From positions 1 through 12,141 of the forward strand of contig RFMK01000075.1 of the NCBI GenBank assembly GCA_009927705.1: a DNA stretch of 12,141 bases. Direction: 5' to 3'. How positions within the stretch are numbered: the first letter of the stretch is position 1; every line of letters starts with the position of its first letter. The DNA is from Actinomycetota bacterium. Lineage in GTDB: Bacteria; Actinomycetota; Actinomycetes; Nanopelagicales; Nanopelagicaceae. Positions 7,638 to 12,141 of the stretch are shown here, piece after piece. The notes beneath the pieces were generated by a model that had not been told where the DNA came from, did no database searches, and saw only the letters and a list, made by a program, of their open reading frames with translations. The position numbers were made by a program, and so were the translations under genes.

Positions 7638-8510
7638 TCACTGCGAGAATTTATCTAAGGAGCGTTCGTATTCGTAGTAGTTGATTCGCTCGTAAAGTTC
7701 TTCACGTGTCTGCATGCTTTCAATCACTGATTTCTGAGTGCCTTCTTTTCGGATCACTTCGTAGACATTTTCAGCTGCTTTATTCATCGCCCTGAAGGCC
7801 GAGAGCGGATAAAGCGCCATTGCAACGCCAGCGTTCTTCAACTCTTCAACAGTAAAGAGAGGCGTCAATCCGAACTCGGTGATGTTTGCAAGTACTGGGA
7901 CGTTTACTGCAGAAGTAAATCGTTTGTAATCATCGAGATTGCGAATTGCTTCAGGAAATATAGCGTCTACGCCAGCAGCGACATATGCGAGAGCTCGATC
8001 AATGGCGGCATCCATTCCCTCACCAGCAATTGCATCGGTGCGGGCGATGATCACAAAAGGATCTTCACCTCGAGCATCGACGGCTGCGCGAATTCGATCG
8101 ACCATCTCTTCTTTCGAGACTAATTCTTTATTGGGGCGATGTCCGCAGCGTTTTGCACCAACTTGATCTTCAATATGCGCTCCAGCTGCACCTGCTGAAA
8201 TTAGCGACGTAATGGTGCGAGCGATGTTAAATGCCGACGGTCCGAATCCCGTATCTATATCGACGAGAAGCGGCAATTGGCAGACGTTGACTATTCGACG
8301 GACATCGACGAGCACATCTTCCAGCGTCGTGATTCCCAAATCTGGCAAACCAAGTGAGCCAGCGGCAACTCCCCCGCCAGAGAGATAGATTGCTCGATAA
8401 CCTGCGCGTTGGGCCAGTAACGCGTGATTGGCATTGATAGTTCCAATGATTTGTAGCGGCGACTCAGCAGAAAGCGCCTCGCGAAGTAGTTGTCCAGCGG
8501 GCTTTGCCAC
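7638..8510 (-). CDS. prpB: 2-methylisocitrate lyase
   Basis: A 290-residue enzyme of the isocitrate lyase/PEP mutase superfamily. It cleaves 2-methylisocitrate to pyruvate and succinate, the last step of the methylcitrate cycle. Visible features are SGGG (44-47), the Mg2+-binding VDIDTGFG with Asp84 and Asp86, HIEDQ (112-116), and KRCGHRPNK with the catalytic Cys122. The CGH form of this motif and the length near 290 separate it from the longer isocitrate lyases (KKCGH). The start is a GTG at 8510, four bases after the ribH stop. The ribosome binding site is weak (AGG about 8 nt upstream). A TAGGTT hexamer sits 6 nt before the GTG, so a separate leaderless start inside the end of ribH is possible. 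Confidence 0.93.
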   Translation of the reverse strand: MAKPAGQLLREALSAESPLQIIGTINANHALLAQRAGYRAIYLSGGGVAAGSLGLPDLGITTLEDVLVDVRRIVNVCQLPLLVDIDTGFGPSAFNIARTITSLISAGAAGAHIEDQVGAKRCGHRPNKELVSKEEMVDRIRAAVDARGEDPFVIIARTDAIAGEGMDAAIDRALAYVAAGVDAIFPEAIRNLDDYKRFTSAVNVPVLANITEFGLTPLFTVEELKNAGVAMALYPLSAFRAMNKAAENVYEVIRKEGTQKSVIESMQTREELYERINYYEYERSLDKFSQ

Positions 8511-8514
8511 GTTA

Positions 8515-8988
8515 CTAACCTATCACCGAGTCTTTGACTCGTAATAATTCAAGTGCAGCAACCGTTGCGTCAAAACCTTTATCTTCCGAACTTCCCGCGA
8601 CACCACTTCGAGCGATGGCTTGAGTCACAGTATCTACGGTTAAAACGCCAAAACCAATCGGTTTTCCTCGAGCAAGAGAAACATTCATTATTCCTTGCGT
8701 AACCCCTTGGCATACATAATCAAAATGTGGCGTCTCTCCACGAACAACAACTCCCAACACCACAGCCGCATCAGCGCCCGCATCAAGTGCGAATTGGGCA
8801 GCAAGTGGGAGCTCAAATGAACCAGGTACATGAATTACCGGATTGATTTCAATCTTCGCCTGTGAAAGTGCGCGATGTGCGCCGTCGACAAGCGCATCAC
8901 ATATCTCTCGGTGCCAACTTGCAGAGATAACAGCCACTTTGAACTTACTCATATCTCCGAGATTGATAGTAGGTGCGATGCCAGCCAT
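8515..8988 (-). CDS. ribH: 6,7-dimethyl-8-ribityllumazine synthase
   Basis: This 157-residue protein joins 5-amino-6-ribitylaminouracil with 3,4-dihydroxy-2-butanone 4-phosphate, the step before riboflavin synthase. The family blocks are present: SASWHREICDAL with the ring-stacking Trp25, HVPGSFELP, and GVVVRGETPHFDYVCQGV with the active-site His88. AGSSEDKGFDA near the C-terminus carries the phosphate-binding region. Lumazine synthases assemble as pentamers or 60-mer shells; which applies here cannot be read. The ATG at 8988 overlaps the ribBA stop by one base (TAATG), so translation is likely coupled. A 12-residue lead before MSKFKVAV resembles the N-terminal extension of mycobacterial RibH, which supports this start over the internal ATG at 8952. 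Confidence 0.95.
   Translation of the reverse strand: MAGIAPTINLGDMSKFKVAVISASWHREICDALVDGAHRALSQAKIEINPVIHVPGSFELPLAAQFALDAGADAAVVLGVVVRGETPHFDYVCQGVTQGIMNVSLARGKPIGFGVLTVDTVTQAIARSGVAGSSEDKGFDATVAALELLRVKDSVIG
8517..8522 (-). promoter_or_regulatory. Candidate -10 box for leaderless prpB transcription
   Basis: On the - strand TAGGTT fits TAnnnT and is followed by 6 nt (AGTAAC) and then the GTG of prpB. It overlaps the last codons of ribH. No -35 consensus is seen upstream. If active, it would let the prp genes be expressed independently of the riboflavin genes. Confidence 0.3.
8527..8541 (-). repeat. Perfect 6-bp inverted repeat at the ribH-prpB boundary
   Basis: CGAGTC and GACTCG flank a 3-nt loop inside the last codons of ribH, just upstream of the prpB start. 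There is no T-run after it on the - strand, so it is not a standard intrinsic terminator. It could be an RNA hairpin shaping rib/prp expression, an operator half-site pair, or chance within coding sequence. Confidence 0.4.
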
Positions 8989-10229
8989 TAGTTGTGTCCT
9001 AATCTCTCGCGCTTAGTGTCGATATAGCGTTGATTAAAAGGGTTTCTTTCACCATGCAGAGTTTGTGAGCTAACTTGAATCCCGGCTTCTTGAAGTGTCT
9101 GCAGTTTGATTGGATTATTGGTCAAGAGTTTCACGTTAAAGATCCCCAATAAACGAAGTATCTCTGCCGCATCGTTGAAATCTCGTTCATCGACATCATG
9201 ACCAAGAGCCAAATTCGCTTCGACTGTATCAAGTCCTTGATCTTGCAGTTCATAAGCGCGAATCTTCTCTGATAGGCCAATTCCCCGTCCTTCTTGATCA
9301 CGAAGGTAGATGATGATTCCCGCGCCAGATTCCTCAATCAATTCCATGGCTCGTTGAAGTTGAGATCCACAATCACAACGCATGGAACCCAAGACATCAC
9401 CGGTAAGACATTCGGAATGAATTCTCACCAATATCGGAGTTTGTCCCTTTTGTTCTGAGGGATGTTCTGAACGCTCCATCTGCATTTCCAAATCAAGACC
9501 GAAATTAAGAATGACATGATCTACGCCACCGCGACCAAGATACGTGGCGATTTTCCAGGTTGCTTTTGAAGAGCGAGGCAGCTCTGCCCAATGCAATTCT
9601 GGTACTTCGCTCTCGGTCACACCAGAATTCACTATAACTTTCAATAACTCTGCAATAGTCACAATCGGGATATCTTGTTGGCGAGAAAACTCTTGTAACT
9701 CTGCACCACGCATCATCGAGCCATCTTCATTTACTAATTCGCTAATGACGCCCACTTCGACATCTCCGACCAAGCGACACATTTCAACAACGGCCTCGGT
9801 ATGGCCCTGACGACCTTTCAGTCCGGCCTCGTGAGCAATCAAAGGGAAGATATGGCCAGGTCTGATGAAATCTTCAGCGGTCGCCCGCTCATCAGCAAGT
9901 AATGCGATTGTGCGAGCGCGTTCCTCAGCGCTAATACCAGTGGTTATTCCTGCTTTGGCATCTACTGTCACGGTAAAGGCGGTGCGCTTCGTATCTTGAT
10001 TGTTCTTTACCATCAAGGGTAGATGCAGTTGTCGAGAACGTGATTCCGTCATTGCCACGCAAATTACGCCTGAGGTATAACGAATCATGAATGCAAGTTT
10101 CTCTGTTGTAGCAGCGCTTCCAAGTAAGAAGAGGTCTCCTTCATTCTCACGTTTCTCATCATCAGTAACGATGACAAAGCCACCTTCTTTGAATCGTTGA
10201 AGAGCAAGATCGAAATTATTCGTGCTCAC
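8988..10229 (-). CDS. ribBA: Bifunctional DHBP synthase / GTP cyclohydrolase II
   Basis: A 413-residue fusion supplying both entry substrates of the riboflavin pathway. Residues 1-200 are 3,4-dihydroxy-2-butanone 4-phosphate synthase, with the acidic loop DDEKRENEGD, RPGHIFPLIA and GHTEAVVEMCRL. Residues from about 205 are GTP cyclohydrolase II. There the zinc ligands are Cys274, Cys285 and Cys287 (SECLTGD, then RCDCG), followed by YLRDQEGRGIGL and the DTVEANLALG block. Key residues of both halves are visible, so both activities are expected. The start is a GTG at 10229 that overlaps the ribE stop as GTGA. A clear GAGGAG site sits about 7 nt upstream, inside ribE. No separate ribA or ribB gene is present in the window. 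Confidence 0.95.
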   Translation of the reverse strand: MSTNNFDLALQRFKEGGFVIVTDDEKRENEGDLFLLGSAATTEKLAFMIRYTSGVICVAMTESRSRQLHLPLMVKNNQDTKRTAFTVTVDAKAGITTGISAEERARTIALLADERATAEDFIRPGHIFPLIAHEAGLKGRQGHTEAVVEMCRLVGDVEVGVISELVNEDGSMMRGAELQEFSRQQDIPIVTIAELLKVIVNSGVTESEVPELHWAELPRSSKATWKIATYLGRGGVDHVILNFGLDLEMQMERSEHPSEQKGQTPILVRIHSECLTGDVLGSMRCDCGSQLQRAMELIEESGAGIIIYLRDQEGRGIGLSEKIRAYELQDQGLDTVEANLALGHDVDERDFNDAAEILRLLGIFNVKLLTNNPIKLQTLQEAGIQVSSQTLHGERNPFNQRYIDTKRERLGHN

Positions 10230-10831
10230 TGCTTATCTCCTCGCGCAGACATCAGGCGCTCCACATATTTTGCTAGGACATCCACTTCGATATTCACATC
10301 ATCGCCAACGCTCTTTGATCCCAGCGTCGTCTTTGCCAATGTTTCGGGGATTAACCACATTGTGACTTCATGGAGTGAATCTTCAACGTTTCCGACTGTT
10401 AGGGAAACTCCATCAACACAGATGGAACCTTGATTAACAACATACTTAAGCAGGTTGCCAGGAATCGATATAGCGAAACGTTGCCATTTCTCGCCGGGTT
10501 CATTTGCAACAATCTTTGCTATGCCATCAACGTGACCCTGAACGATGTGGCCACCTAGACGCGCATCAACTCTCGTTGCAAGTTCAGCATTGACGCGGGC
10601 GCCCACTTCAACCCGGCCAAGATTGCTTAATTTAAGTGTTTGGACCATGACATCAACGGTGATGAGATTACCTACGATGCGAGTGGCCGTGAGACAGACT
10701 CCGTTGATAGAAATCGAATCTCCAACGCCCATTGATTGCGCCAAATTCGTTTGTATCGTGAGGATTGATGAATCTTCGCCTCGTTCAATCCCTCGAATAG
10801 TCGCGACGTCTTGGACTAATCCCGTGAACAT
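10226..10831 (-). CDS. ribE: Riboflavin synthase, alpha chain
   Basis: A 201-residue protein with two tandem lumazine-binding barrels, about residues 1-97 and 98-190. It dismutates two molecules of 6,7-dimethyl-8-ribityllumazine to riboflavin and the ribitylaminouracil used by RibH. Family marks are the N-terminal MFTGLVQDV, SINGVCLTAT in the first barrel, GHIVQGHVDG at the domain junction (94-103), and the parallel SICVDGVSLTV in the second barrel. The length is normal, and members form homotrimers. The ATG directly follows the ribD TAG stop with no gap. A strong GGAAGGAG site lies inside the end of ribD. The same gene is called ribC in some species. Confidence 0.95.
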   Translation of the reverse strand: MFTGLVQDVATIRGIERGEDSSILTIQTNLAQSMGVGDSISINGVCLTATRIVGNLITVDVMVQTLKLSNLGRVEVGARVNAELATRVDARLGGHIVQGHVDGIAKIVANEPGEKWQRFAISIPGNLLKYVVNQGSICVDGVSLTVGNVEDSLHEVTMWLIPETLAKTTLGSKSVGDDVNIEVDVLAKYVERLMSARGDKQ

Positions 10832-11926
10832 CTAGCGAACTCCTTCCATCAATGACTCTTTCTGAAAGAGAGCAGCGCCTGGATTGCCGGATTGCAACAA
10901 CTGAATGCGAAGGTCTTTTCCAACTCTGCTTACCTCGCCTAAAGACATTTCAATTTTTTCGCTCAACGTTGTTATCGAGAGATGCTCGGCAAAACTCTTA
11001 CCTCGTCCTAGTAACGAAGGAGCCTGATAAAGAATTACTTCATCGACGATTCCAGCCTCAAATAAAGCGCTATTGAATTGGGCGCCAGCTTCAATCAAGA
11101 GTTGATTCCATCCTTCGCTCTTTGCCATGTTAAGTAACTCTCCAAAAGAGCGAGACTTAACAAATCGAGTCTCAGCTCGATCACTATTGATCTTTGAATC
11201 TTGAGGGATTGAGCGTTCGCCCATAACTATTCGAATCGGGTTCTTTTCTCGCTTAGAGTCGGGGTCGTTTAGAAGTCGTGGTGTTAAATCAGGGTTATCC
11301 CGCAACACTGTTTCTGTGGTCGTAACAATTGCATCAGAATTTCTTCGCAAATACGCCACATCAAGACGGGCTTCTTCCGATGTGATCCATTGGGAGGTTC
11401 CATCAGCAGCGGCAATCTTTCCATCTAAGGTCGAAGCGATTTTTGTGACAACCCAAGGAAGTCCAGTCGTGACTTTCTTAAGCCATGCTCTATTGGAATA
11501 TGCAACATACTCGCGTTCGATATCGCCCACCACTTCTATTCCTGCGCTCTTCAATCCCTCTGCGCCCCCGCGCGCGATGGGGTTTGGATCGGAGACTGCG
11601 TAAACCACTCGGAGAAACTTCGCTTCGATAATCGCGTCGCTACATGGTGGAGTTTTTCCATGGTGATTACAAGGTTCAAGTGTCACAATCAATGTTGCTT
11701 CTGAAAAATCTTTGAAACCGTGCGCGAGAGCATTATCCATCGCAAGTACTTCGGCATGTTCGGCTCCAGCATGAAAACCGGAACCAACTTCTACTCCATC
11801 GCGATCAAGAATTACTGCGCCGACAATTGGGTTTGGTGAAGTAAGGCCAAGGCCGCGCATAGAAAGTTTGTTGGCGCGCAACATCGCACGTTGCCATAGC
11901 AACATCTCGCGATCATTCGTTTTCAT
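10832..11926 (-). CDS. ribD: Bifunctional riboflavin-specific deaminase / reductase
   Basis: A 364-residue fusion of a cytidine-deaminase-like domain (about 1-145) and a dihydrofolate-reductase-like domain (about 155-345). It deaminates and then reduces the pyrimidine released by GTP cyclohydrolase II. Zinc-site residues are His57 and Glu59 in HAEV, with Cys86 and Cys95 in PCNHHGKTPPC. PNPIVGAV precedes them. The reductase half shows TKIASTLDGKIAAADGTSQWIT, NPDLTPR and LIEAGAQFNSALFEAGIVDE. An upstream in-frame ATG at 11977 would add 17 residues. I rejected it because ATG 11926 has an AAGAGG site 4 nt upstream and the added residues do not look like RibD. It is first in the rib run, behind the FMN riboswitch. 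Confidence 0.94.
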   Translation of the reverse strand: MKTNDREMLLWQRAMLRANKLSMRGLGLTSPNPIVGAVILDRDGVEVGSGFHAGAEHAEVLAMDNALAHGFKDFSEATLIVTLEPCNHHGKTPPCSDAIIEAKFLRVVYAVSDPNPIARGGAEGLKSAGIEVVGDIEREYVAYSNRAWLKKVTTGLPWVVTKIASTLDGKIAAADGTSQWITSEEARLDVAYLRRNSDAIVTTTETVLRDNPDLTPRLLNDPDSKREKNPIRIVMGERSIPQDSKINSDRAETRFVKSRSFGELLNMAKSEGWNQLLIEAGAQFNSALFEAGIVDEVILYQAPSLLGRGKSFAEHLSITTLSEKIEMSLGEVSRVGKDLRIQLLQSGNPGAALFQKESLMEGVR

Positions 11927-11927
11927 T

Positions 11928-11960
11928 GCGCCTCTTCGGTTAGTGATGCAACCGGGGCGC
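11928..11960 (-). promoter_or_regulatory. Predicted ribosome-site-sequestering hairpin ahead of ribD
   Basis: Reading the - strand, GCGCC and then CGGTT are followed by an 8-nt loop, then AACCG and GGCGC. This gives two 5-bp helices separated by an internal loop. The 3' side covers part of the ribD Shine-Dalgarno site (AAGAGG, 11931-11936) and ends one base before the start codon. Such a hairpin would block translation initiation, a usual output of translational FMN riboswitches. The pairing is seen in the sequence; the switching role is inferred. Confidence 0.5.
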
Positions 11961-12007
11961 GAATACAACAAGACCACAAGCTCTTGCAGTTTCTCGCTAT
12001 ATAAGAG

Positions 12008-12052
12008 CGCACATCAAAGACGTGCGGACGCGAGCAAACCAAAAAGGCTTGC
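12008..12052 (-). promoter_or_regulatory. Two hairpins in the ribD leader between aptamer and start
   Basis: On the - strand GCAAGCC-TTTTT-GGTTTGC (12034-12052) forms a 7-bp hairpin with one G-T pair. Downstream, CGCACGTC-TTT-GATGTGCG (12008-12026) forms an 8-bp hairpin with one G-T pair, and CTCGC and GCGAG flank it (12030-12034 and 11993-11997). Neither hairpin is followed by a run of T, so they are not simple terminators. They probably belong to the switching part of the leader. Confidence 0.4.
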
Positions 12053-12056
12053 GTAT

Positions 12057-12141
12057 GTGTTCCCTCTCATCCGGACTTTAACCGTCGGTCTTGGAATTTC
12101 ACCAAGTCCACCGTTAGCTGGATGCAAACGGGTCGCAGACT
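12057..12141 (-). ncRNA. FMN riboswitch (RFN element), 3' part; 5' part beyond the window
   Basis: Reading the - strand from 12141, the RFN-conserved blocks appear in order: AGTCTGCGACCCG, GGACTTGGTGAAATTCC, AAGACCGACGGT, and AAAGTCCGGATGAGAGG. These are the later helices and the 3' strand of the closing stem. The first conserved arm, with its own GGTGAAATTCC and CCGGCGGT-type blocks, should lie just past the window edge, as should the promoter. FMN binding normally turns the downstream riboflavin genes off. The ribD start is about 130 nt downstream. The assignment is firm; the exact 3' boundary is approximate. Confidence 0.92.

Noticed and set aside
8527..8541. The inverted repeat at the end of ribH as an intrinsic terminator for the rib genes.
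   Set aside because: The stem is only 6 bp and the - strand after it lacks a T-run. It is kept only as a possible regulatory element.
11927..11977. An upstream in-frame ATG at 11977 that would lengthen RibD by 17 residues.
   Set aside because: It has no good ribosome site, its residues do not look like RibD, and it lies inside the structured riboswitch leader. ATG 11926 has AAGAGG 4 nt upstream.
1..12141. Search by eye for mobile elements, CRISPR arrays, toxin-antitoxin or phage genes.
   Set aside because: No transposase, integrase, direct-repeat array or paired small toxin/antitoxin frames were seen. The genes are housekeeping or central-metabolism types with uniform codon character.

Overview
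The window is an ordinary-looking piece of a bacterial chromosome, most likely from a low- to mid-GC actinobacterium. Base composition looks like the mid-40s percent GC by eye. Several start codons lack a Shine-Dalgarno site but have a -10-like hexamer 6-7 nt upstream, the arrangement of leaderless mRNAs common in Actinobacteria. The FMN riboswitch and lumazine synthase also look actinobacterial. A freshwater acI/Nanopelagicales-type genome would fit, but that is inference.

Layout, left to right. Positions 1-23 are the 3' end of a tRNA cut by the window edge. A YqhA/UPF0114 membrane protein follows on the + strand (156-623). A small unrecognised two-helix membrane protein lies on the - strand (734-1141), divergent from trhO, a rhodanese-type tRNA U34 hydroxylase (1205-2107). 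Next come a class III omega-amino-acid aminotransferase (2139-3497) and a CoA-acylating methylmalonate-semialdehyde dehydrogenase, mmsA (3515-5014).

Everything from 5019 to the right edge is on the - strand. In transcription order it is: a partial FMN riboswitch (12057-12141, its 5' part lost beyond the edge), a structured leader, ribD, ribE, ribBA, ribH, then prpB, prpC, prpD. The rib genes touch or overlap one another, and prpB starts 4 bp after ribH. The right half may therefore be one seven-gene unit, with a possible extra leaderless promoter for the prp part.

The rib genes supply all the dedicated ring-building enzymes of riboflavin synthesis from GTP and ribulose 5-phosphate. The + strand aminotransferase and MmsA could convert beta-aminoisobutyrate or beta-alanine to propionyl-CoA or acetyl-CoA. 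The prp genes take propionyl-CoA plus oxaloacetate through methylcitrate and methylisocitrate to pyruvate and succinate. Propionyl-CoA production and disposal are thus encoded tail to tail, 4 bp apart. I see no mobile element, CRISPR array, phage gene or defence system, and no gene-free stretch over 300 bases. The regulatory layout is the most interesting part; no gene looks like part of an undescribed system.
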